DNA of 45,671 nucleotides from Burkholderiales bacterium (GTDB lineage Bacteria; Pseudomonadota; Gammaproteobacteria; Burkholderiales; Burkholderiaceae_C). Shown here piece after piece: positions 38,618 through 45,671 of this stretch; the stretch's first letter is position 1; every line of letters starts with the position of its first letter. The position numbers and the translations under genes were made by a program. Below the pieces are notes generated by a model. That model saw only the letters and a program-made list of their open reading frames with translations. It did no database searches and was not told the origin of the DNA. The DNA lies in contig JAGWTP010000019.1 of NCBI GenBank assembly GCA_028868895.1, forward strand, positions 1 through 45,671, given 5' to 3'.

Positions 38618-38893
38618 ATGGCCCGCCTCGTTCAATGTGTGCATCTGAAAAAGGAAGCCGAGGGGCTGGACTATGCGCCCTATCCAGGCGAACTCGGCAA
38701 GCGAATCTACAACTCGATCAGCAAGGAGGCCTGGCAACTGTGGATGAAGCACCAGACCATGCTCGTCAACGAAAACCGCCTGAATCTTGCCGATCAACGT
38801 GCCCGCCAGTATCTGGCCCGCCAGATGGAAAACTTCTTCTTCGGGGGCGGCGCGGAGCAGCCGGCGGGGTATGTACCACCGCCCGGCTCCTGA
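38618..38893 (+). CDS. yggX: YggX-type oxidative damage/Fe(II) trafficking protein
   Basis: A 91-residue cytoplasmic protein matching YggX along its length: [77 protein letters not shown]. The single Cys (C7) in [16 protein letters not shown] is the conserved cysteine. YggX protects iron-sulfur enzymes and is linked to iron trafficking. AAGGAG lies about 8 nt before the ATG. The C-terminal tail ([13 protein letters not shown]) is typical for betaproteobacterial copies. Confidence 0.96.
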   Translation: MARLVQCVHLKKEAEGLDYAPYPGELGKRIYNSISKEAWQLWMKHQTMLVNENRLNLADQRARQYLARQMENFFFGGGAEQPAGYVPPPGS

Positions 38894-38988
38894 ATATTGG
38901 CGGTCATGACGAAAAGCGCTTCCGCGGGTCTGCGGCATTGAATAGAATCGCTCGGTCTCGAACCGGTTCATTTTGAAAGGGATATGCG

Positions 38989-39294
38989 GTGGCCACCTTG
39001 CACGAATTGATTGCCCAGAAAGAAGCGCTCGAGCGAGAAATCGAACGAACGCAGCAGCAGGGACGGCTAGACGCCATCGCAAAAGTGCGTTCGTTGATGG
39101 CTGAATATGGTTTGTCGGCGTCCGACCTGTCGACCAAGGGCACCCCCAAAGCCAGGGCGGCAAAAGGCAAGAAAGTGGCGGCCAAATATCGCAACGCGGC
39201 AACCGGCGAAGCCTGGAGCGGCCGCGGCCTGCAACCCAATTGGCTGAAGGCGGCGTTGGCCTCCGGCCGCAAGCTTTCCGACTTCGCGGTCTGA
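38989..39294 (+). CDS. H-NS family DNA-binding protein
   Basis: A 101-residue nucleoid protein. An N-terminal coiled coil for oligomerisation (LHELIAQKEALEREIERTQQQGRLDAIAKVRSLMAEYGLSASDL), a basic linker (TPKARAAKGKKVAAKYR) and the C-terminal DNA-binding domain NAATGEAWSGRGLQPNWLKAALASGRKLSDF, with the W-x-G-R-G core of H-NS. It silences AT-rich foreign DNA by binding the minor groove. The start is GTG 38989 with GAAAGG about 8 nt upstream; an ATG at 38984 is out of frame. A TAGAAT box at 38943-38948 may be the -10 element. A clear terminator follows at 39327. Confidence 0.93.
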   Translation: MATLHELIAQKEALEREIERTQQQGRLDAIAKVRSLMAEYGLSASDLSTKGTPKARAAKGKKVAAKYRNAATGEAWSGRGLQPNWLKAALASGRKLSDFAV

Positions 39295-39326
39295 CACCGG
39301 CAGGTGCTGGCGCGGCCCGAAACCAA

Positions 39327-39348
39327 GCCACCCTCGCGGTGGCTTTTT
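39327..39348 (+). terminator. intrinsic terminator of the H-NS family gene
   Basis: GCCACC (39327-39332), loop CTCGC, GGTGGC (39338-39343), then five T residues. Six-pair GC-rich stem, 33 nt after the stop codon. Confidence 0.88.
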
Positions 39349-39479
39349 CACGGGGGCGTCGAGGCACCGCGTGTTGTCGCAGTTGCAGGTTGAAGTTGCA
39401 GTGCGCCCACGCCCCGATTTCGGCAACGCGGCGAACCATTGATCGCATACAGTCAATCCCGCATTTCGCACCTTCGTCC

Positions 39480-42400
39480 GTGTCCGAACTCCTGCTCCCT
39501 AGAGTCGCCGCCGCACGCGTCACGCCGCTCGATCGGCGAGCATGGGTCACGCGCACGGCGTTGCTGCTGGTGGCGTACTGCGTCGCCGCCTGGGCCGGCT
39601 TGTCGATGCCGCAGTTCGGCAGCCATGTCACGCTGATCTGGCCGCCGACCGGCATTGCGCTGGCAGCGCTGCTGCGCTTCGGCCTGGCCGTTTGGCCGGG
39701 CATTTTTGTGGGGGCGACGCTGGTGGCGTTGACGACCGGCGTGCCGCTGTGGCTGGCCTTGCTGCTGGCATTCGGCAACACCTTCGGGCCGGTATTGGGC
39801 GCCTGGGTGCTGCGCCGCGACGGGCTGCATGTCGAACTCGACCGGCGCCGCGACCTCTGGCTTTACGGTGCCGTCGGCGTCGGCCTGTCGATGCTGATGA
39901 CCGCCAGCAACGGTGCGTTCTGGCTCGCCGCCAGCGGAACGATCGCATGGAGCGAAGCCTCGAGGACCTGGGTGACCTGGTGGCTGGGTGACGTGATGGG
40001 CGCGCTCGTCGTCGGCGTCCCGCTGCTGACGCTGTCCCGCGCGGCGCTCGACCGGGCGTTCGGGCATTGGCGCTGGGTGATGTCGACCCTGCTCGCGCTC
40101 GGCGCTGGCGCGAGCGCCGCCGTGGGGATCGTGCTGGCCAACCACGACGCGGCGCTGCAGACACCTTTGTTGCTGCTCCCTCACGTGCTGCTGGCCTGGC
40201 TGGCTGCTCGCCGCGGGCTGTTTGCGTCTTCCGCGACGGCGATGCTGATCACCACCGGCAGCATACTTGCGGCCGCATACGGCGTTGGCCCGTTCTTGCC
40301 GGGCAACGCAGGTCACGGCGCCTGGCTGCTGGTCGGCTACGCGTGTAGCCTGCTGGTGATACCGCTGCTCACGACCGCGCTGACTGGCGAAATTGCCGCC
40401 AGCGAGCGGCGCTGGCAGCTCGCGCTCGACACCTCGCAGATCGGCGTCGCCGAATGGGATCTGGCGCGCGACCGAATCGACTTCTCGACGCGCTGGCTTG
40501 CGCTGCTCGGCCACACGTCGCAGGCGTTTGGCCACAGCCTGCAGTCATTCTGGTCGCTGTTGCACCCCGATGATCTGCAGCAGGTTCAGCGTGCATTCGA
40601 GCCACTGCGCGCTGCCGGGGCCACCCACTGCCGCGCCGAGTGCCGCATGTTGTGCCGCGACGGCCGCTGGCTGTGGTTCGAATTGCATGCGCTGGTGTCG
40701 GAGCGCGGGGTTGCAGGCGAGCCGATCCGCATCATCAACACCGCGCGAGAGATCGGCGAGTTGCAGGCGGCTCGCGAACGGCAGAGTCTTTCGCAAAGCG
40801 TGTTCCAACATCTGCACGAAGGGCTGCTGATCACCGACGCACAGCACCGCGTCCTCGAGGCCAACCCGACATTCACCGAAATCACCGGCTACTCCCAGGG
40901 CGAATTGCTCGGCGCAGTGCCGCCCTTGCTGCGACCGGGTGAGGCAGGCTCCGATCTCGCCACACAGCAGGCATCGATGCGCGCCGGCCTGGACGCCGAG
41001 GGCCACTGGCGCGGTGAACTTCATCACCAGCGCCGCAACGGCGAGCCTTGTCTGCTGCGGCTGGCGGTGACGGCGGTGCGCAACCCCGATGGCGCGGTGC
41101 GCAACCACGTGCTCGCGGTCACCGACATCACGCACGAGCGCTTGCAGCTCGAGCAGTTGCAGCGTCAGGCCCACTTCGATGAACTCACGCGGCTGCCCAA
41201 CCGCGTCCGGCTGGCGCAGATGCTGCAAGCGGCCATGCAGACCAGCCGGCGCGAAGGTTCGCTGCTGACGGTGTGCTACCTCGATCTCGACCACTTCAAA
41301 CCGGTCAACGACCGTCACGGCCATGAGGCCGGCGACCGCCTGCTGCTGGAACTGGCCAACCGGATGCGACGATCGCTGCGCTCATGGGCTGGCGGTGACG
41401 ACGTGGTGGCACGAATCGGCGGCGACGAGTTCGTGCTGCTGCTGCGCACCGCCACGCTCGAGGAAAGCCGCCACGCGGTCGAGCGTGTGCTGAACCAGGT
41501 TTGCCAACCGTACGGCCTGGGTGCGGGCTCGGCGCCAGTGATGGTGACCGCCAGCATCGGCGCCACGGTGTTCCCCCTCGACAGCGCCGACGCCGAAACA
41601 CTGCTGCGCCACGCCGACCACGCGATGTACAGCGCCAAGCAGGCGGGCCGCAATGGCTTCCTGTTCTTCGACGCCGAACACGATCGGCGTGCCGAGGCCC
41701 GCTTCGTCGCGCTGGGGCGGGTGCAGGAGGCACTCGACGCCGACGAGTTCCGGCTCTACTTCCAGCCCAAGGTCGACATGCGCAGCGCCAAGGTACTGGG
41801 CGTCGAAGCGCTGCTGCGCTGGAAGCACCCCGACCACGGCGTGATCTCGCCGGCCCAGTTCCTGCCGCTGATCGAGAACACCGGCCTGAGCATCAGCGTG
41901 GGCAACTGGGTGCTGCAACATGGCATCGAACAGCTGGCGCAATGGCTGCGTCTGGGAATGGACCTCACCGTCAGCATCAACATTTCGGCACGCCACCTGC
42001 AGGAGCCGCTGTTCGCCCAGCATCTGGCCGGCTTGCTGTCGCGACACCAGGCGCCGGTGGCGCACCACCTCATCATCGAGGTGCTCGAGACCACCGCGCT
42101 CGCCGACGTCGACTACACCTGCGCACTGCTCGAAGAATGCCGCGCGCTGGGCGTGCGCTTCGCGCTCGACGATTTCGGCACCGGCTACTCCACCTTCACC
42201 TACCTCAAGCGCTTGCCAATCGACATGCTCAAGATCGACCGCTCGTTCGTCATCAACATGCTCAGCGACCGCCAGGACCTGGCGATCGTCGAAGGTGTCA
42301 TCGGCCTGTCGCAGACCTTCGGCTGCACCGTGGTGGCCGAGGGGGTCGAAACCCACGCCCAGGCGCAGCGCCTGATCGAGATCGGCTGCGATGTCGGCCA

Positions 42401-42503
42401 AGGCAACGGCATCGCCGCGGCGATGCCCGCCGACCAGGTCGTCGACTGGGTTCGCGAATACAAGGGCATGCCCGCGCCGATCGAACTGTACGCACCGGCC
42501 TGA
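39480..42503 (+). CDS. MASE1-PAS-PAS-GGDEF-EAL cyclic-di-GMP signalling protein
   Basis: A 1007-residue membrane sensor. Residues ~20-300 form a MASE1-type integral membrane domain (LLVAYCVAAWAGLSMPQFGSHVTLIWPPTGIALAALLRFG and further segments); ~315-425 and ~440-555 are PAS domains with PAC ends (GVAEWDLARDRIDFSTRWLALLGH; LITDAQHRVLEANPTFTEITGYSQGEL). GGDEF is intact at 647-651; EAL at 776-778 (VEALLRW) with the metal-binding DDFGTG at 897-902, and AEGVET. The RxxD inhibitory site before GGDEF is absent (G at the Arg position). Both active sites look usable, so it may make and/or degrade c-di-GMP. Start GTG 39480 is the one nearest the membrane domain; the frame is open for 240 nt further upstream. 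Confidence 0.92.
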   Translation: MSELLLPRVAAARVTPLDRRAWVTRTALLLVAYCVAAWAGLSMPQFGSHVTLIWPPTGIALAALLRFGLAVWPGIFVGATLVALTTGVPLWLALLLAFGNTFGPVLGAWVLRRDGLHVELDRRRDLWLYGAVGVGLSMLMTASNGAFWLAASGTIAWSEASRTWVTWWLGDVMGALVVGVPLLTLSRAALDRAFGHWRWVMSTLLALGAGASAAVGIVLANHDAALQTPLLLLPHVLLAWLAARRGLFASSATAMLITTGSILAAAYGVGPFLPGNAGHGAWLLVGYACSLLVIPLLTTALTGEIAASERRWQLALDTSQIGVAEWDLARDRIDFSTRWLALLGHTSQAFGHSLQSFWSLLHPDDLQQVQRAFEPLRAAGATHCRAECRMLCRDGRWLWFELHALVSERGVAGEPIRIINTAREIGELQAARERQSLSQSVFQHLHEGLLITDAQHRVLEANPTFTEITGYSQGELLGAVPPLLRPGEAGSDLATQQASMRAGLDAEGHWRGELHHQRRNGEPCLLRLAVTAVRNPDGAVRNHVLAVTDITHERLQLEQLQRQAHFDELTRLPNRVRLAQMLQAAMQTSRREGSLLTVCYLDLDHFKPVNDRHGHEAGDRLLLELANRMRRSLRSWAGGDDVVARIGGDEFVLLLRTATLEESRHAVERVLNQVCQPYGLGAGSAPVMVTASIGATVFPLDSADAETLLRHADHAMYSAKQAGRNGFLFFDAEHDRRAEARFVALGRVQEALDADEFRLYFQPKVDMRSAKVLGVEALLRWKHPDHGVISPAQFLPLIENTGLSISVGNWVLQHGIEQLAQWLRLGMDLTVSINISARHLQEPLFAQHLAGLLSRHQAPVAHHLIIEVLETTALADVDYTCALLEECRALGVRFALDDFGTGYSTFTYLKRLPIDMLKIDRSFVINMLSDRQDLAIVEGVIGLSQTFGCTVVAEGVETHAQAQRLIEIGCDVGQGNGIAAAMPADQVVDWVREYKGMPAPIELYAPA

Positions 42504-42545
42504 TTCGCTCCTGGCCCGTGCGCGGGGCGCCGTTAGACTGGCGCC

Positions 42546-44471
42546 GTGATCCCGCCGTCATTCATTCATGACCTGATTTCCCGCGTCGACATCGTCGAGG
42601 TGGTGGGCCGCCATGTGCAACTGAAAAAGGGTGGTGCCAACCTCAGCGGGCTGTGCCCGTTTCACGCCGAGAAGTCACCGAGCTTCACCGTCAGCCCGAG
42701 CAAGCAGTTCTATCACTGCTTCGGTTGCGGCGCGAGCGGCGACGCGATCCGCTTCCTCACCGAGTTCAGCGGCATGAGCTTCGTCGATGCGGTGAAAGAT
42801 CTGGCGCAGCAAGCCGGCATGACGGTGCCCGAAGACGAGCAGTCGCCCGCCGAACGTGAACTGGCCACGACGCAACGGCAGCGCCGCGCCACGCTCACCG
42901 ATGTGCTCGCGAAGGCCGCGCAGGCCTATCGCAAGCAGCTCAAGCTCAGCCCGCGCGCCATCGACTACCTCAAGGGCCGTGGCTTGAGCGGCGAGATCGC
43001 CGCCCAGTTCGGCCTGGGCTATGCCCCCGAGGGCTGGCGGAGTCTGGCCAGCGTGTTTCCGAGTTACGACGATCCGCTGCTCGAAGAAAGCGGCATGGTG
43101 ATTGCCAAAGCGGGTGACGAGAGCGTTGCAGCGAGCGGGCCGAGCGCCGGGCCGCCCCAAGCCGGCCTGCTTCCCCCCGGGGGATCGGACGACGTACCCG
43201 GCGGCCGAGGGGCTTCGATCAAGCGCTACGACCGCTTTCGCGATCGCATCATGTTTCCGATCCGCTCGGTCCAGGGTGACGTGATCGGCTTCGGCGGGCG
43301 TGTTCTAGACCGCGGTGAGCCCAAGTACCTCAACTCGCCCGAGACGCCGGTGTTCAGCAAGGGCCGCGAGCTGTACGGCCTGTTCGAGGCGCGGCTTGCG
43401 CTGCGCCAGCGTGGCTACGCGCTGGTCGTCGAGGGCTACATGGACGTGGTCGCGCTGGCGCAATCCGGGCTCGGCAACGCGGTGGCCACGCTCGGCACGG
43501 CCTGCACCGCCGACCACCTGCAGAAGCTGTTTCGATTCACCGACTCGGTGGTCTTCAGCTTCGACGGTGATGCCGCCGGCCGGCGCGCCGCGCGCCGCGC
43601 GCTCGAGGCCAGCCTGCCGCACGCGAGCGACACACGCACGATCCGCTTCCTGTTTCTGCCCGCGGAGCACGACCCCGACTCGTACGTGCGCGAACATGGC
43701 GCGGCCGCCTTCGAGGCGTGTGTCGCGCAGGCCGTGCCGCTGTCGCGCCAGCTTGTCGAGGCGGCGAGCGAAGACTGCGACCTGGCCACCGCCGAGGGCC
43801 GCGCCCACATGCTGGCCAACGCCAAGCCACTGTGGAGCGCCCTGCCCGACGGCACCCTCAAGCGTCAATTGCTCGGCGAGCTCGCCCTGGCGGGCCGCGA
43901 CAATGCCGACCAGCTGCTGCGCCAATGGGGCCACGCGCCGGCGGCGCCGCAATCGCGCAGCTTCGCGCCGGCGAAACCCGTGCCGCGGCGTACCGGGCGC
44001 GTCAGCAAAGGCACCGCCAACCTGCTCGACCGGGCGGTCTGGCTGTTGTTGCATCGCAGCGAGATCTGGACCCGACTGGACGGCGAATCACACGACATCC
44101 TGGCGGCTCAGGCGGCTCCCTACGACATGTTCTTCGGCTGCATCGAACGCTGCGTGCACGAGCACGGCGCCGTTGCACCGGCCGCATTGCTCGAAGAGTT
44201 GCGTGCGAGGGCACTCAGCGAAGACGAGGGCGTCGCCGCGATCACCCGCATCGCGGCGTTCCACGACCCGCAGCCCGATGCCGACTTCATGCCGGAACTG
44301 GCACTCGTGATCGATCGGCTGCGACTGCAGGCAGTGGAAGAGGAACTCAAGCTGTTGTTCGAGTCCGGCCTGCTCTCGCCCGACTCGCAGGCCCGAGGCA
44401 AGCAATTGATGGGCGCGCAGGCGCGCCTCAAGGCCCAATTGGCGCGCCACCAGTCGCTGGAAACGCGCTGA
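42546..44471 (+). CDS. dnaG: DNA primase DnaG
   Basis: Synthesises RNA primers at the replication fork. 641 residues from a GTG start: zinc ribbon C37, H40, C58, C61 (CPFHAEKSPSFTVSPSKQFYHCFGCG), N-terminal catalytic subdomain, TOPRIM with LVVEGYMDVVAL near 294 and SFDGDAAGRRAARRALEA near 339, and the C-terminal DnaB-interacting helical domain. A 34-residue segment at about 190-223 (GDESVAASGPSAGPPQAGLL... to GGRGAS) separates GMVIAKA from KRYDRFRDRIMFPIR; it is low-complexity and its DNA is a copy of a dispersed repeat. The reading frame is kept. The next gene is rpoD. Confidence 0.96.
   Translation: MIPPSFIHDLISRVDIVEVVGRHVQLKKGGANLSGLCPFHAEKSPSFTVSPSKQFYHCFGCGASGDAIRFLTEFSGMSFVDAVKDLAQQAGMTVPEDEQSPAERELATTQRQRRATLTDVLAKAAQAYRKQLKLSPRAIDYLKGRGLSGEIAAQFGLGYAPEGWRSLASVFPSYDDPLLEESGMVIAKAGDESVAASGPSAGPPQAGLLPPGGSDDVPGGRGASIKRYDRFRDRIMFPIRSVQGDVIGFGGRVLDRGEPKYLNSPETPVFSKGRELYGLFEARLALRQRGYALVVEGYMDVVALAQSGLGNAVATLGTACTADHLQKLFRFTDSVVFSFDGDAAGRRAARRALEASLPHASDTRTIRFLFLPAEHDPDSYVREHGAAAFEACVAQAVPLSRQLVEAASEDCDLATAEGRAHMLANAKPLWSALPDGTLKRQLLGELALAGRDNADQLLRQWGHAPAAPQSRSFAPAKPVPRRTGRVSKGTANLLDRAVWLLLHRSEIWTRLDGESHDILAAQAAPYDMFFGCIERCVHEHGAVAPAALLEELRARALSEDEGVAAITRIAAFHDPQPDADFMPELALVIDRLRLQAVEEELKLLFESGLLSPDSQARGKQLMGAQARLKAQLARHQSLETR
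43133..43212 (+). repeat. GC-rich dispersed repeat translated in frame inside dnaG
   Basis: Positions 43133-43154 are identical to the element in the livMG-livF gap (34846-34867), with further matching blocks GGGGATCGG, GACGTACCC and CCGAGGGGC. The copy contains CTTCCCCCCGGGGGA, a small inverted repeat. It encodes the Ser/Gly/Pro-rich insert of DnaG. Confidence 0.75.
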
Positions 44472-44831
44472 GTCCGCGGCGCCATCGAAACGCCGCCTGG
44501 AACGCGGCTTTGACTGGCAATTCGGCCGTTTGAAAGTATAATCCTCGGTTGACGTTAGCGCGGCAAGAGTGACAGCAGCACCTCCGGTCCCCGGCCACCC
44601 TCTGACCCAGGGCTCCCCGTGCGGGTAACAGGCCATCGACATTCCGCAAGGACTGCACCTCCAAATGTTCACCCGAGCTTGCCCGCTCGATGTCGGCCCG
44701 GCGCCGGGTCGGCCGTCTTTTGCATGGGCTTGTCTCGAACCAGCCACCGCCGAGCTTGAATTGCGCCGCAACGTGCGCACTTCCAATATCGGGCTGCCGC
44801 GACGCACGCCCTTCACCATCCGAGGATTTGC
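44472..44831. other. dnaG-rpoD intergenic region
   Basis: A 360-bp gap holding a TATAAT box (44537-44542) with a TTGACT 21 bp upstream, and a 56-codon open frame (44665-44835) that runs into the rpoD start. No ribosomal gene such as rpsU is present and no clear terminator after dnaG was found. Confidence 0.6.
44510..44542 (+). promoter_or_regulatory. possible rpoD promoter
   Basis: TTGACT (44510-44515) and a perfect TATAAT (44537-44542). The 21-bp spacer is longer than the normal 16-18, so the -35 assignment is doubtful; the -10 is strong and could work with an activator. The predicted leader to rpoD is about 280 nt. Confidence 0.4.
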
Positions 44832-44835
44832 ATGA
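44665..44835 (+). CDS. candidate upstream open reading frame overlapping rpoD start
   Basis: A 56-codon frame, MFTRACPLDVGPAPGRPSFA...TIRGFA, whose TGA (44833-44835) overlaps the rpoD ATG (44832) as ATGA. AAGGA lies 12 nt before its ATG, a longer spacing than ideal. rpoD has its own GAGGA 5 nt upstream of its ATG, so coupling is not required. Frames this long are common by chance in GC-rich DNA; the exact overlap is what makes it worth listing. Confidence 0.3.
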   Translation: MFTRACPLDVGPAPGRPSFAWACLEPATAELELRRNVRTSNIGLPRRTPFTIRGFA

Positions 44836-45671
44836 CCGCGAAGAAGAGTGCTCCCGCCCCCGTCCCGGCCACCAAGAAGGCCAAGCCGGCGCCTGTAACG
44901 AAGGCCGCCGCACCCGTCAAGGCGAACGCCACGAAGGGCGCAAAGACGCAAGACGCGAGCAAGAAGGTCACCAAGCCGGCAGTTGCCGTCGCGCCGTCCG
45001 CGAAGGGCAAGGCCGGTCGCAAGCCCAAGATTGACGAAAAGGTCCAGCGGCCAGAAGACAGCGATGTCGACCTTTCTGATCTCGAGGCCGACCTCGAAGG
45101 CGAACCGGAGGTCGAAACCGCCGCCGATGCAGAAACCAAGGCCAAGGCCAAGCCACTGCGCATGAAGGTGTCGCGCGCCAAGGAGCGCGCGCTGATGCGC
45201 GAGTTCGGTCTCGAAGAAACGGCACTGACCGAAGAAGAAGCGACCAAGCGCCGCCAGGAACTCAAGACGCTCATCAAGATGGGCAAGACGCGTGGTTTCC
45301 TGACACACCAGGAAATCAACGACCACCTGCCCGAAAAGCTCGTGAACGACGAGATCCTCGAGGCCATCGTCTCGATGCTCAACGACATGGGCATCGCGGT
45401 CTACGAGCAGGCGCCCGATGCGGCCACGCTGCTGATCGCCGGCGGCGGCACGACCACCGCCACCGAAGAGGAAGCTGAAGAAGCGGCCGAAGCGGCGCTC
45501 TCGACCGTCGACTCCGAGTTCGGCCGCACAACCGATCCGGTGCGCATGTACATGCGCGAAATGGGCACGGTCGAATTGCTGACGCGAGAAGGCGAGATCG
45601 AAATCGCCAAGCGCATCGAAGGCGGCCTGCAGGCCATGATGTACGCGATCAGTGCGTCGCCGACCACGATC
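44832..45671 (+). CDS. rpoD: RNA polymerase primary sigma factor RpoD (5' part, truncated by window end)
   Basis: The first 280 codons of the housekeeping sigma factor; it continues past the window. A Lys/Ala/Pro-rich leader of about 70 residues (TAKKSAPAPVPATKKAKPAP...) comes first, then an acidic stretch, region 1.1 (about 140-205, ELKTLIKMGKTRGFLTHQEINDHLPEKLVNDEILEAIVSMLNDMGIAVYE) and region 1.2 (about 233-268, DPVRMYMREMGTVELLTREGEIEIAKRIE). The Lys/Ala leader is found in betaproteobacterial RpoD and not in E. coli. GAGGA sits 5 nt before ATG 44832. dnaG-rpoD adjacency is the classical macromolecular-synthesis arrangement. Confidence 0.97.
   Translation, partial: MTAKKSAPAPVPATKKAKPAPVTKAAAPVKANATKGAKTQDASKKVTKPAVAVAPSAKGKAGRKPKIDEKVQRPEDSDVDLSDLEADLEGEPEVETAADAETKAKAKPLRMKVSRAKERALMREFGLEETALTEEEATKRRQELKTLIKMGKTRGFLTHQEINDHLPEKLVNDEILEAIVSMLNDMGIAVYEQAPDAATLLIAGGGTTTATEEEAEEAAEAALSTVDSEFGRTTDPVRMYMREMGTVELLTREGEIEIAKRIEGGLQAMMYAISASPTTI

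Noticed and set aside
44690-45034. 114-codon plus-strand frame over the rpoD start
   Set aside because: Arg/Gly/Gln-rich shadow frame of the Lys/Ala-rich rpoD leader, without conserved character.

Overview
The window is a GC-rich (roughly two-thirds G+C by eye) stretch of bacterial chromosome made almost entirely of core genes. The gene content and the protein sequences point to a betaproteobacterium of the Burkholderiales, probably near Rubrivivax, Leptothrix or Methylibium. Pointers are the H-NS-type protein ending in WSGRGLQPNWL, the ArgA fusion protein, the Lys/Ala-rich leader of RpoD, the Liv-type transporter set and the rimP-nusA-infB-rbfA-truB-typA order. This placement is inference from recall, not from a search.

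Layout. 1-10.4 kb (minus strand): rimP-nusA-infB-rbfA-truB-typA, a translation and transcription-elongation operon with several stop/start overlaps, followed by a small membrane protein, tadA and an LD-carboxypeptidase. 10.7-13.8 kb: fabI (plus) facing a biodegradative-type arginine/lysine/ornithine decarboxylase (minus). 13.9-15.7 kb (plus): NfeD-like protein, stomatin/SPFH protein, DUF2237 protein. 15.7-16.25 kb: two convergent serine tRNA genes around a lower-GC gap that holds what looks like a transposase relic. 16.3-22.1 kb (minus): lysC, tilS, accA, a DNA-3-methyladenine glycosylase and cysS. 22.3-25.6 kb (plus): TPR protein, periplasmic and cytoplasmic cyclophilins, lpxH, an MtfA-like metallopeptidase. 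25.7-28.3 kb (minus): clpA and clpS. 28.6-30.4 kb: a cold-shock protein and two unrecognised proteins. 30.7-37.1 kb (plus): a branched-chain amino-acid-type ABC transporter (binding protein, LivH, a fused LivM-LivG, LivF) followed by a class III CoA-transferase. 37.2-39.3 kb (plus): argA, yggX, an H-NS family gene. 39.5-42.5 kb: a MASE1-PAS-PAS-GGDEF-EAL protein. 42.5-45.7 kb: dnaG and the 5' part of rpoD, which runs off the window.

I did not find a phage, plasmid, CRISPR array, toxin-antitoxin pair or defence island, and I do not claim a new multi-gene system. The most unusual signals are: (1) a GC-rich dispersed repeat in at least two and probably three places, one copy translated in frame inside DNA primase and a possible one in the N terminus of TruB; (2) a strong intrinsic terminator placed about 30-55 nt after a predicted promoter in the rimP-nusA-infB leader, arranged like an attenuator; (3) a 56-codon open frame whose stop overlaps the rpoD start codon; (4) a transposase relic between the two tRNA-Ser genes; (5) a histidine-rich tail on the LD-carboxypeptidase. 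Functions are assigned by recognising family motifs by eye; no database was searched.
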